From CAYZQE01 sp964480635 (lineage in GTDB: Bacteria > Pseudomonadota > Gammaproteobacteria > GCA-001735895), in NCBI GenBank assembly GCA_964480635.1, contig CAYZQE010000099.1, positions 1-8,867 on the forward strand: DNA of 8,867 bases, read 5' to 3'. The notes beneath the pieces were generated by a model. The model was not told the origin of the DNA, did no database searches, and saw nothing but the letters and a program-made list of their open reading frames with translations. Below are positions 1 through 6,290 of the stretch, piece by piece. Both the position numbers and the translations under genes were made by a program. How positions within the stretch are numbered: position 1 is the stretch's first letter; each line of letters opens with the position of its first letter.

Positions 1-20
1 AACTTCAGTAAGATAATGGA

Positions 21-1088
21 TTAGGTGTTCCTTAAGTTCTCTTCTAATGCCCAGTTAATGTGTTCTTGTAGTAACTCATTATTGTTAATATCTTTGCTTT
101 TTAAAGCACATTGAATGGTTTCAGAATAGGGCGCATTGCCTAAGGCAACGGCACAGTTTCTAATCCAACTTTGATAGCCAATTCTTCTAATAGGTGAACC
201 TTCCATTTTTTGTAAAAATTCGTCTTCACTCCAGTTAAAACAATCAACGAGTGAGATGTTATCTAAAGAATGGCGGATATTAAAATCAACTTCTTCAGTG
301 TGTTTTGAAAATTTATTCCAAGGGCAAAATAATTGGCAATCATCACAGCCATAAATGCGGTTACCAATGGCTTTACGATATTCGATAGGAATTGACTCTT
401 TATTTTCAATCGTTAGATATGAAATACATTTGCGCGCATCAACCACATAAGGCTCTACGATGGCTTGAGTAGGGCATACATCAATGCAGCTTGTGCAAGT
501 GCCACAATGCGCTTCAATCGCATCGTCTTTTGGCAGATCTATATCAATATAAATTTCACCTAAAAAAAACCAAGAACCATCGTGCTTATTTAAAATATTG
601 CTATGTTTGCCTACCCAGCCAATTCCCGCTTTGGCAGCAATCGGTTTTTCAAGCACTGGTGCGCTATCAGTAAAGGCTCTATAGCCAAAATCGCCAATAT
701 CTTGTTGAATACGAGTGGCTAACTTTTGCAAACGCTTGCGAATCACTTTGTGATAATCACGCCCCAAGGCATAGCGAGAGATATAAGCTTGATTGGGTTT
801 GTTGATCAGGTCGATAGGGTCATTAGCTTCGCGAGGTAAATAATCCATGCGCAGAGAAATAATGCTGATAGTATTTTCTACCAATAAATTAGGTTGAAAG
901 CGTTTATCTATATTACGCTCCATATAAGACATGGAGCCATTAAATTTTTGTTTAATCCAATTTTGGTAGTGTTCTGATGAGTTGCTTAGGTCACAATCAG
1001 TAATGCGCACATCTTGAAATTTAGCTTCTTTCGCCCAAAGTTTTATTTTTTGAGCAAGCTCAATAGGTGATGATGAATGATGGTTCAA
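21..1088 (-). CDS. queG: Epoxyqueuosine reductase QueG
   Basis: Cytoplasmic iron-sulfur, cobalamin-dependent enzyme that reduces epoxyqueuosine to queuosine in the wobble position of tRNAs for Asp, Asn, His and Tyr. The 355-residue product is close to the family length (E. coli about 379). Two [4Fe-4S] sets are visible: C195, C198, C201 and C205 in a ferredoxin-like segment ending CPTQAI, and C221, C248, C251 and C255 with the typical CDDCQLFCPWN string. The catalytic-Asp segment DSAPVLEKP lies at 141-149, and a HEAT-like helical tail follows from about residue 300. The only start fitting the conserved N-terminus (LAQKIK at 11-16) is a TTG at 1086-1088. The frame upstream reaches a stop at 1110-1112 without ATG or GTG, and the next Met is residue 53. 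No clear Shine-Dalgarno precedes it. The gene is divergent from crcB. Function is highly confident; the exact start is less so. Confidence 0.96.
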   Translation of the reverse strand: MNHHSSSPIELAQKIKLWAKEAKFQDVRITDCDLSNSSEHYQNWIKQKFNGSMSYMERNIDKRFQPNLLVENTISIISLRMDYLPREANDPIDLINKPNQAYISRYALGRDYHKVIRKRLQKLATRIQQDIGDFGYRAFTDSAPVLEKPIAAKAGIGWVGKHSNILNKHDGSWFFLGEIYIDIDLPKDDAIEAHCGTCTSCIDVCPTQAIVEPYVVDARKCISYLTIENKESIPIEYRKAIGNRIYGCDDCQLFCPWNKFSKHTEEVDFNIRHSLDNISLVDCFNWSEDEFLQKMEGSPIRRIGYQSWIRNCAVALGNAPYSETIQCALKSKDINNNELLQEHINWALEENLRNT

Positions 1089-1156
1089 AATATAAATTTT
1101 CGTTGCGAATTAAACTCACGCTACAATAGCTTAAAAATGATGCAAAGAGAAAGATA
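1089..1156. promoter_or_regulatory. Divergent queG/crcB intergenic region
   Basis: This 68-bp gap must hold the start signals for both queG (minus) and crcB (plus). For crcB, TACAAT at 1122-1127 is a good -10 candidate, but no good -35 lies at the right distance: TTGCGA at 1103-1108 is only 13 bp away and TTTCGT at 1098-1103 is 18 bp away but a poor match. For queG, a weak minus-strand pair (TTTTTA, then TTTAAT at about 1114-1109) is possible. A purine-rich AAAGAGAAAG lies just before the crcB ATG and may act as a weak ribosome binding site. The region is too short for, and shows no sign of, a fluoride riboswitch. Confidence 0.35.
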
Positions 1157-1534
1157 ATGAATATTTGGTTAGCGATTGCAGTGGGTGGAGCCGGTGGTGC
1201 TGTGTCACGTTATTGGGTCATGACTCAAACAGCGGCATGGTTCGGGAAGGGCTTTCCATATGGTACTTTATTAGTGAACGTGACGGGCTCATTTGTTTTA
1301 GGTTTTTTAAGTATATTTTTAGTACAAAAACTTCACGTTCCTGAGGCTATGAAGCTAGCTATTTTAGTTGGTTTTTTAGGTTCATTTACCACCTTCTCTA
1401 CCTTTTCTTTAGAGGTATTAAACGCCTATTTGGCGGGTCATAGTTTAAAAGCTTTAAGCTATATCGTGAGCAGTGTGTTGACGAGTTTATTAGGCGTTTA
1501 TTTAGGTTATTTGTTAGCTAAATCTTTTGCCTGA
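1157..1534 (+). CDS. crcB: Fluoride channel CrcB/Fluc
   Basis: Small inner-membrane protein of the CrcB/Fluc family. As a dual-topology dimer it exports fluoride and protects enzymes such as enolase. The 125 residues match the usual family size and form four hydrophobic segments (about 3-21, 36-56, 66-90 and 97-121). Family marks are the N-terminal GGAGGAVSRYW (10-20), GTLLVNVTGSF (36-46) with the conserved Asn41, and GFLGSFTTFSTFS (72-84), which carries the pore Phe residues and the central Na+ site (G75, T79). The ATG at 1157 gives the expected N-terminus. serS follows after 57 bp, a neighbour pair common in gammaproteobacteria. No riboswitch is visible upstream, so expression is probably constitutive. 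Confidence 0.96.
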   Translation: MNIWLAIAVGGAGGAVSRYWVMTQTAAWFGKGFPYGTLLVNVTGSFVLGFLSIFLVQKLHVPEAMKLAILVGFLGSFTTFSTFSLEVLNAYLAGHSLKALSYIVSSVLTSLLGVYLGYLLAKSFA

Positions 1535-1556
1535 TGGTGTGCTCACCCTGTAGAAT
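1527..1556 (+). promoter_or_regulatory. Candidate sigma70 promoter for serS
   Basis: TTGCCT at 1527-1532 (-35-like) and TAGAAT at 1551-1556 (-10-like) are separated by 18 bp. They lie about 36 bp upstream of the serS ATG, with the -35 overlapping the last codons and stop of crcB. Both hexamers are near-consensus and the spacing is allowed, so serS may have its own transcription start. Judged by eye only. Confidence 0.45.
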
Positions 1557-1591
1557 ACGCTTATTCTTTAAATTATAAAAAAACAGCCTTT

Positions 1592-2875
1592 ATGTTAGAC
1601 CCAAAATTATTACGCAGTGACATTGAAAAAGTCGCTGAAGCCCTAGCCACAAAAAAATATATTTTAAACACCGCTGAATTTACGCAGCTTGAAGACAAGC
1701 GCAAAGTGTTACAAGTTAAAACCCAAGAACTCCAAAGTGAGCGCAATAAAACGTCAAAATCAATTGGCAAAGCGAAAGCACAAGGTGAAGACATTCAGCC
1801 CTTGTTAGAGGCAGTAGCCAGTTTAGGCGATGAACTTAAAAATGCTGAAGTGGAGTTAGATGAGTTGCAAAAGTCATTGGATGATTTATTAATGGCAATC
1901 CCTAATTTACCTCATGCCGATGTGCCGCAAGGAAATTCTGAAGACGATAACCAACTTATTAGCACTTGGGGTGAGATTAAAACGTTTGATTTTGAGGTGA
2001 AAGATCACATTGATTTAGGTGAACTGCATCAGGGTATGGATTTTGAAACAGCATCAAAATTAGCGGGTGCTCGTTTTGTTACTATGACCAATCAAATTGC
2101 ACGCTTACATCGCGCTTTAACCCAGTTTATGCTAAACCAACACACCGATGAGCATGGTTATATTGAAGCTTATGTCCCTTATTTAGTGAATGCAGAGTCA
2201 TTGCGTGGCACAGGGCAGTTACCTAAATTTGAAGACGATTTATTCGCTATAAAAACTGAAAATCATGAGCTGTATTTAATACCAACGGCAGAAGTGCCCA
2301 TCACAAACTTCGTCCGTGACAGTATTCTTAATGCCGATGATTTACCGTTAAAGTATGTCACTCATACGCCTTGTTTTCGATCAGAAGCGGGGTCTTATGG
2401 TCGTGATACACGAGGCTTAATTCGTCAACATCAATTTGAAAAAGTTGAGTTAGTGCAAATCACAACGCCAGAGAATTCATGGCAAGCTTTAGAAAATTTA
2501 ACAGGCCATGCTGAAACCATTTTAAAATTGTTAGCATTGCCTTATCGTAAGGTTATTTTATGTGGTGGTGATTTAGGCTTTTCAGCGGCAAAAACGTATG
2601 ACTTAGAAGTTTGGTTGCCAGGTCAAGATGCGTATAGAGAAATTTCATCGTGTAGTAACACCTTAGACTTTCAAGCACGTAGAATGAAAGCCAGATGGCG
2701 TAACCCAGAAACAGGTAAGCCAGAATTAGTGCATACCGTTAATGGCTCTGGCTTAGCAGTAGGGCGTACATTAATAGCGGTTATGGAAAATTACCAACAA
2801 AAAGATGGCAGCATAAAAGTACCTGATGTGCTACAACCCTATATGGGAATGCAATTGGAAATTGCACCAAAATAA
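1592..2875 (+). CDS. serS: Seryl-tRNA synthetase
   Basis: Class II aminoacyl-tRNA synthetase that charges tRNA-Ser (and tRNA-Sec where present) with serine in the cytoplasm. The 427 residues match the bacterial length. An N-terminal antiparallel coiled-coil arm (about 28-100, rich in K, E and Q) contacts the long variable arm of tRNA-Ser. The catalytic core shows LRGTGQLPKFEDDLF (204-218), the serine-site TAE (232-234), motif 2 around FRSEAGSYGRDTRGL (262-276) and motif 3 GSGLAVGRTLIAVMEN (385-400) with the ATP-binding Arg392. The ATG at 1592 gives the standard MLDPKLLR start. The leader before it is A/T-rich (about 1561-1591) and lacks an obvious Shine-Dalgarno. The next gene starts 14 bp after the stop. 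Confidence 0.98.
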   Translation: MLDPKLLRSDIEKVAEALATKKYILNTAEFTQLEDKRKVLQVKTQELQSERNKTSKSIGKAKAQGEDIQPLLEAVASLGDELKNAEVELDELQKSLDDLLMAIPNLPHADVPQGNSEDDNQLISTWGEIKTFDFEVKDHIDLGELHQGMDFETASKLAGARFVTMTNQIARLHRALTQFMLNQHTDEHGYIEAYVPYLVNAESLRGTGQLPKFEDDLFAIKTENHELYLIPTAEVPITNFVRDSILNADDLPLKYVTHTPCFRSEAGSYGRDTRGLIRQHQFEKVELVQITTPENSWQALENLTGHAETILKLLALPYRKVILCGGDLGFSAAKTYDLEVWLPGQDAYREISSCSNTLDFQARRMKARWRNPETGKPELVHTVNGSGLAVGRTLIAVMENYQQKDGSIKVPDVLQPYMGMQLEIAPK

Positions 2876-2878
2876 ATT

Positions 2879-2883
2879 AGGAG
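2879..2883 (+). promoter_or_regulatory. Ribosome binding site fixing a GTG start
   Basis: AGGAG at 2879-2883, extended by AG, sits 6 bp before the GTG at 2890. It is the best Shine-Dalgarno in the plus-strand block and supports GTG as the true start of the small membrane protein. It begins 4 bp after the serS stop, which argues for translation from a serS read-through message. Confidence 0.7.
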
Positions 2884-2889
2884 AGATCA

Positions 2890-3372
2890 GTGTTTTATAA
2901 ATTATTGATTGCACTTTTAGTGATAGGTGGTTTAGCGCCTTTTACATTTATTAAAGGTAAAGATGGACAGCCCTTAATGAGCTTTTCAGACATAACAATG
3001 CCAGATACAATAGTGCCTGATATTTCATTGCCTGATTTGTCAGGTTCCCCATCAGAAGAAGGCACTGTTTATAAATGGAAAGATAAAGGTGGGACGTGGC
3101 AATTTACGAGTGAACCGCCACCAAAAGGTATGGACTTTTCATCGACTGTTTATGATCAAAATATGAACGTTATTCAAGCCGTAGAGACAAAAAGGACAGT
3201 AGTAAAGAAAAAAGAGTTAAAAGAGAACGTGTCATCACCAAGTAATATTTCAGATTTAGGTAATAGCTATTCACCAGAAAAAATTAAAAGCCTATTTGAA
3301 GATGCCAATAATTTAGAAACTTTGCTTGATGATCGATTTAAAAAGCAAAGTGAAGTATTAGATAATTTATAA
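2890..3372 (+). CDS. Membrane-anchored DUF4124-like protein
   Basis: A 160-residue protein of unknown role with a GTG start. An N-terminal hydrophobic stretch (about 4-20) with one preceding Lys and no clear cleavage site suggests a single membrane anchor with the rest in the periplasm; a non-classical signal peptide is possible. Residues 36-51 carry three near-tandem PD units (MPDT, VPDI, LPDL), a short acidic, proline-rich linker. GTVYKWKDKGGTWQFTSEPPPKG-like sequence at 58-80 resembles the DUF4124 pattern (V-Y-K/R-W-x-D-x-x-G, aromatic strand, PP), a small beta-rich module common in proteobacterial envelope proteins. A basic patch (101-111) and a helical, charged C-terminus follow. It lies 14 bp after serS and 46 bp before the OmpH-like gene, so joint transcription is likely. 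The family call is by pattern only. Confidence 0.75.
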   Translation: MFYKLLIALLVIGGLAPFTFIKGKDGQPLMSFSDITMPDTIVPDISLPDLSGSPSEEGTVYKWKDKGGTWQFTSEPPPKGMDFSSTVYDQNMNVIQAVETKRTVVKKKELKENVSSPSNISDLGNSYSPEKIKSLFEDANNLETLLDDRFKKQSEVLDNL

Positions 3373-3403
3373 TAAACAATCTAAAAGTTAAAACTTAAAT
3401 ATT

Positions 3404-3408
3404 GAGGA
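3404..3408 (+). promoter_or_regulatory. Ribosome binding site of OmpH-like gene
   Basis: GAGGA at 3404-3408 lies 10 bp before the ATG at 3419 in an otherwise A/T-only spacer. The distance is slightly long but usable, and it supports the chosen start, which also gives a complete signal peptide. Confidence 0.55.
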
Positions 3409-3418
3409 AATTGAAAAA

Positions 3419-3913
3419 ATGAAATTAAATAAATTGTTGCTGACAATAGCGTGTGTTGTATTACCCCTATCTGTATGGGCGGGTAATTCTGCTTTTATTA
3501 ACCCTGCTATTGTTTTAAAAGAAGCCCCTCAAGCTATTGCTGCATCGCAAGCAATGGAAAAAGAATTTAAAGGAAGGGAACTAGAGTTACGTGCCTTGCT
3601 CAAAGAGATAAAAGAAATAGAAGAAAAATATAATAAAAATAGTGCCATTATGAGTGAAGTTAAACGTAAAAAAGCTGAAGATGAAATTTTAGCAAAAAAA
3701 CGTGAATTTCGTTTTGCTCAACAATCTTTAAAAGAAGATATACAAATTCGACGCAAAGAAACCATTCGCGAATTACAAAAAGTAATCTCAGGTGTCATCA
3801 CCGCTTATGGCAAAAAGAAAGGCTATGATTTTATTTTTACAGAAGGTGTTGCTTATGCTGCTGATTCAGTGAATATCACAGAAGACATCTTAAAAGAGCT
3901 TAAAAACAAGTAA
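3419..3913 (+). CDS. OmpH/Skp-family periplasmic chaperone-like protein
   Basis: Skp/OmpH proteins are periplasmic trimeric chaperones whose long helical arms hold unfolded outer-membrane proteins on the way to the BAM complex. The 164-residue length matches (E. coli Skp 161). A clear Sec signal peptide is present: basic KLNK, hydrophobic 6-18, and VWA at 19-21 before Gly22. A short strand (about 24-32) is followed by a long charged coiled-coil (about 38-120, rich in K, E and R). The C-terminus GYDFIFTEGVAYA (135-147), then SVNITEDILKEL, is the family's closing signature. The canonical skp normally sits between bamA and lpxD; here the gene follows serS and a DUF4124-like gene, so it may be a second paralogue rather than the main skp. 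That is inference, because the rest of the genome is not visible. Confidence 0.88.
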   Translation: MKLNKLLLTIACVVLPLSVWAGNSAFINPAIVLKEAPQAIAASQAMEKEFKGRELELRALLKEIKEIEEKYNKNSAIMSEVKRKKAEDEILAKKREFRFAQQSLKEDIQIRRKETIRELQKVISGVITAYGKKKGYDFIFTEGVAYAADSVNITEDILKELKNK

Positions 3914-3932
3914 TTTAAATGTTAAGAGCATT

Positions 3933-3964
3933 AAAAAAGCGTGTTTTATAACACGCTTTTTTTT
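3933..3964. terminator. Bidirectional intrinsic terminator
   Basis: A perfect 7-bp GC-containing stem, GCGTGTT (3939-3945) with AACACGC (3950-3956), encloses a 4-base TTAT loop. It is flanked by six A (3933-3938) and eight T (3957-3964), so the A/T runs can lengthen the stem. The plus strand ends in a T run, closing the OmpH-like gene 20-50 bp after its stop. The minus strand also ends in a T run, closing the convergent operon immediately after its last stop codon at 3966-3968. Confidence 0.92.
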
Positions 3965-3965
3965 G

Positions 3966-4394
3966 CTAATCTTTAGTTCTGTATTGATACAACTTAGCAT
4001 GTTCAGGCAAATAACAGTCGATTGGCCCTACTTTAAGGTTTGAAGTTATCATTTGAGTTGCTGACTTTAAATAAATATAGGCATCAAAAACATCCGTGTT
4101 TTGTGTGTTTATAATCTTAACTAATGACCTTATGTATCCATCAGTTTCATGAATTCTCTCAAGTTCATCAAGTATGTTTAATTGCTCTTTATTAACCGTG
4201 TAAATTTCACCCAATATCTGCGCCCCTTTTCCATCGTTTTCATAAATACAGGGTGTATAGCGTTCACCGACTAAATAAAACAAATAGGGTCGGGCGGTTA
4301 AGTAGTCACCTGAGCTTTTAATGCCTTTGTTTAAATAAAAGTTGGGGAAGCCCTCTTTTAAGGTGCCAAAGACAAACACTTTAAAGTGTTTCAT
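3966..4394 (-). CDS. Gamma-glutamylamine cyclotransferase-like protein (GGCT/AIG2 fold)
   Basis: A 142-residue cytoplasmic protein of the gamma-glutamylcyclotransferase-like (AIG2) superfamily, whose members cleave gamma-glutamyl amides to 5-oxoproline and the free amine or amino acid. The substrate loop is FVFGTLKEGFPN (7-18). Its TLKxGxPN form resembles eukaryotic gamma-glutamylamine cyclotransferase (GGACT) more than glutathione-specific ChaC. GEIYTV follows at 62-67, and LDELE (75-79) before Y87-I-R supplies the expected catalytic Glu79. The chosen start is the ATG at 4392-4394, immediately before the first beta strand. A longer reading frame from a TTG at 4421 adds nine residues with no family support. 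The start overlaps the end of the amidotransferase-type gene by 14 bp, so translation is probably coupled. The fold is confident; the substrate is inferred from the operon. Confidence 0.85.
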   Translation of the reverse strand: MKHFKVFVFGTLKEGFPNFYLNKGIKSSGDYLTARPYLFYLVGERYTPCIYENDGKGAQILGEIYTVNKEQLNILDELERIHETDGYIRSLVKIINTQNTDVFDAYIYLKSATQMITSNLKVGPIDCYLPEHAKLYQYRTKD

Positions 4395-5109
4395 CGTTAG
4401 TCTTTTTTTGAACGCTAGCAAAATCTATAATCCATTGAGTGAACAATGCACTGTCCGATTTAATACTTAAAGACTCCAATCCTATTTCTACACGATCAGC
4501 AGGAATGATGCTTTTACGTGCAGTAATGAGGGTGCGTGAATAATCATTACTCCATTCAGGGTGACCTTGTATGCTTAAAAAATGGTCGTTCCATTGCAAC
4601 ATAAAATTAGGGCAAAATTCAGTTGAAGCAATCACTTGAGCACCTTTTGGTTTTGTTTCCACTTGGTCTTGGTGGCTGACAATAATGTTTAATTGCTCTT
4701 TAGTTTGTTGCATCCAATCGGGGAAATGATGCACTTTATTTTGCGCAATACCAATGCCCCAGCCCTTATCAGATTTGTTAACTATGCAATCAAGAGCAAG
4801 AGCAATAATTTGGTGGCCAAAACAAATGCCTATGAGCTTTTTTTGATGTTGATGTAGCTTTTTTACAAATTTTACTAAAGGGTTAATCCAAGCTAAATCA
4901 TCGTAAACACTGACTTTACTGCCCGTTGTTATATAAAAATCATAGGCATTAATGTCGGCAGGGTATTCACCTTGCTGACAGTCAAAAACATCAAATTCAA
5001 CCGGTGCATGAATGACCTGAAATAAGTTTTTAACCATGCCACTATAAGAGCCATATTCAGGCTGAAATTTTTCTAACACTTGGTCACATTGTAAAATAGC
5101 TGCTTTCAT
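4381..5109 (-). CDS. Class I glutamine amidotransferase-type hydrolase
   Basis: A 242-residue stand-alone class I glutamine amidotransferase domain. Nucleophile elbow GICFGHQ (94-100) gives Cys96, and QGHPEW (181-186) gives His183 and Glu185 of the triad. TTGS (61-64) and SHQD (145-148) are further family marks. No synthetase domain is attached, so it probably hydrolyses a gamma-glutamyl amide rather than feeding ammonia to a partner. In this operon it would release glutamate from the oxidised gamma-glutamyl product, the role of PuuD in putrescine degradation, although its motifs are closer to the GMP-synthase-like group. The chosen ATG at 5107-5109 begins MKAAILQ, the first strand of the fold, 4 bp after the alcohol dehydrogenase stop; a weak GGAAAG lies at 5125-5120. 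A longer frame from 5136 would overlap that gene and adds nine residues without family support. Confidence 0.88.
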   Translation of the reverse strand: MKAAILQCDQVLEKFQPEYGSYSGMVKNLFQVIHAPVEFDVFDCQQGEYPADINAYDFYITTGSKVSVYDDLAWINPLVKFVKKLHQHQKKLIGICFGHQIIALALDCIVNKSDKGWGIGIAQNKVHHFPDWMQQTKEQLNIIVSHQDQVETKPKGAQVIASTEFCPNFMLQWNDHFLSIQGHPEWSNDYSRTLITARKSIIPADRVEIGLESLSIKSDSALFTQWIIDFASVQKKTNDETL

Positions 5110-5113
5110 TGGT

Positions 5114-6274
5114 TTATAACTTTCCGTTAACCGCATCTATAAAAATTTGCTGGTATTGTTCGGCGTTAAAACTAATGGGGTTGCCGCCAGCAGAGGGATC
5201 TTCAACAGCCATTTTACCAATCAACTCCGCTTGCTCGCTATTGATATCAATTTCAGCCAAGGTGTGCGGAATCCCCAGTTGTGCTCTAAGCTCTAATACC
5301 CACGTTAAAAAGGCATCAAAACCTGTTTCGGCTAATCCAATATACGCGGTTAATTGAGTAATACGTTGTTCAATTTCAGTTCTATTCGCTTTTAATACAT
5401 ACGGCATTAATATCGCATTTAAAGTCCCGTGATGTGCATTATATAACGCGCCTAAAGGGTGGGCTAAGGCGTGCATGCCACCAAGGCCTTTTTGAAAAGC
5501 AGTGGCACCCATGCCAGAGCAAACGATCATTTGAGTGCGAGCTTCTATATCAGTGCCATCTTTAAAAGCACGGGGTAAATATTCTTTAACTAAACGTATT
5601 CCTTCAACCGCAATACCCGCCGCCATGGGATGATAAAAAGGCGAACAAAACGCCTCTAGATTATGCGATAGTGCATCCATTCCTGTGGCGGCTGTCATAA
5701 AGGGCGGCAAGCCTACGGTTAACTCTGGGTCCATAATCACTTGAGCCGGCATCATATTAGGATGAAAGATTATCTTTTTAACTTTTTGTTCGGTGTTGAT
5801 GATCACCGAAGCACGGCCGACTTCAGAGCCTGTGCCCGATGTGGTTGGTACCGCAACCACAGGTGCCATGCCGCTTTCGATAACACGAGTCCAGTTATCT
5901 CCCACGTCTTCAAAGTCCCATAATGAACGTTTTTGTCCCACCATTAAAGCAATGGCTTTTGCGGCATCTAAAGCAGAGCCGCCGCCTAATGCGACAATAC
6001 CATCATGGTTATTTTGTTGATAATAAGCCACGCCATCATCAACGTTTTTGCCCGTTGGATTCGCTTGAATGTCGAAGAACATACCAACGTTTAAGCCTGA
6101 CGCATTGACTTGATCGCGTACGGCTTGAATGACGGGTAAGGCAGCCAGCCCAGGGTCAGTGACTATTAAAGGTGATGTCATGCCTAAAGAGCGGCATGTG
6201 TCAGCTAATTCGCTAATGCGGCCTGCGCCGACTTTAATGTTGGTTGGATAATTCCAATTTGCAGTTAATGTCAT
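5114..6274 (-). CDS. Iron-containing (group III) alcohol dehydrogenase
   Basis: NAD(P)-dependent alcohol/aldehyde oxidoreductase of the FucO/DhaT family, 386 residues as expected. The N-terminal dinucleotide domain has GGGSALDAAK (97-106) and TTSGTGSEV (144-152). The C-terminal helical metal domain carries the four ligands Asp200, His204 (GMDALSHNLEA), His268 (GGMHALAHPLGA) and His282 (HHG), with His272 in the position of the catalytic His; all are intact. The chosen ATG at 6272-6274 has GGAA at 6286-6283, 8 bp upstream, and leaves a 16-bp gap to the aldehyde dehydrogenase. A longer frame to 6340 would overlap that gene by 50 bp and adds residues unlike the family. In this operon it probably oxidises the hydroxyl of a gamma-glutamylated amino alcohol to the aldehyde, which is inference. 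Confidence 0.93.
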   Translation of the reverse strand: MTLTANWNYPTNIKVGAGRISELADTCRSLGMTSPLIVTDPGLAALPVIQAVRDQVNASGLNVGMFFDIQANPTGKNVDDGVAYYQQNNHDGIVALGGGSALDAAKAIALMVGQKRSLWDFEDVGDNWTRVIESGMAPVVAVPTTSGTGSEVGRASVIINTEQKVKKIIFHPNMMPAQVIMDPELTVGLPPFMTAATGMDALSHNLEAFCSPFYHPMAAGIAVEGIRLVKEYLPRAFKDGTDIEARTQMIVCSGMGATAFQKGLGGMHALAHPLGALYNAHHGTLNAILMPYVLKANRTEIEQRITQLTAYIGLAETGFDAFLTWVLELRAQLGIPHTLAEIDINSEQAELIGKMAVEDPSAGGNPISFNAEQYQQIFIDAVNGKL

Positions 6275-6282
6275 GGTGATAA

Positions 6283-6287
6283 TTCCG
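6283..6287 (-). promoter_or_regulatory. Ribosome binding site deciding the alcohol dehydrogenase start
   Basis: On the minus strand CGGAA (6287-6283) lies 8 bp before the ATG at 6274, inside the 16-bp gap after the aldehyde dehydrogenase stop. It favours the 386-residue start over the upstream in-frame Met at 6340. Confidence 0.5.
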
Positions 6288-6290
6288 AAT

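Noticed and set aside
491..673. 60-codon plus-strand reading frame with several Cys and His inside queG
   Set aside because: The Cys/His-rich look comes from the opposite strand of the QueG iron-sulfur region; there is no independent support.
1536..1547. GGTG-TGCT-CACC hairpin just after the crcB stop as a terminator
   Set aside because: Only a 4-bp stem with no T run after it, and it lies inside the spacer of the candidate serS promoter.
1573..1794. 73-codon minus-strand reading frame over the serS start
   Set aside because: It overlaps the conserved SerS coiled-coil coding region antisense and has no start signals.
5109..5357. 82-codon plus-strand reading frame at the alcohol dehydrogenase end
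   Set aside because: Antisense to the conserved C-terminal part of the dehydrogenase, with no features of its own.
5741..6108. Three overlapping plus-strand reading frames opposite the alcohol dehydrogenase gene
   Set aside because: They lie wholly antisense to a gene with complete family motifs, and their translations show no domain, signal peptide or ribosome site.
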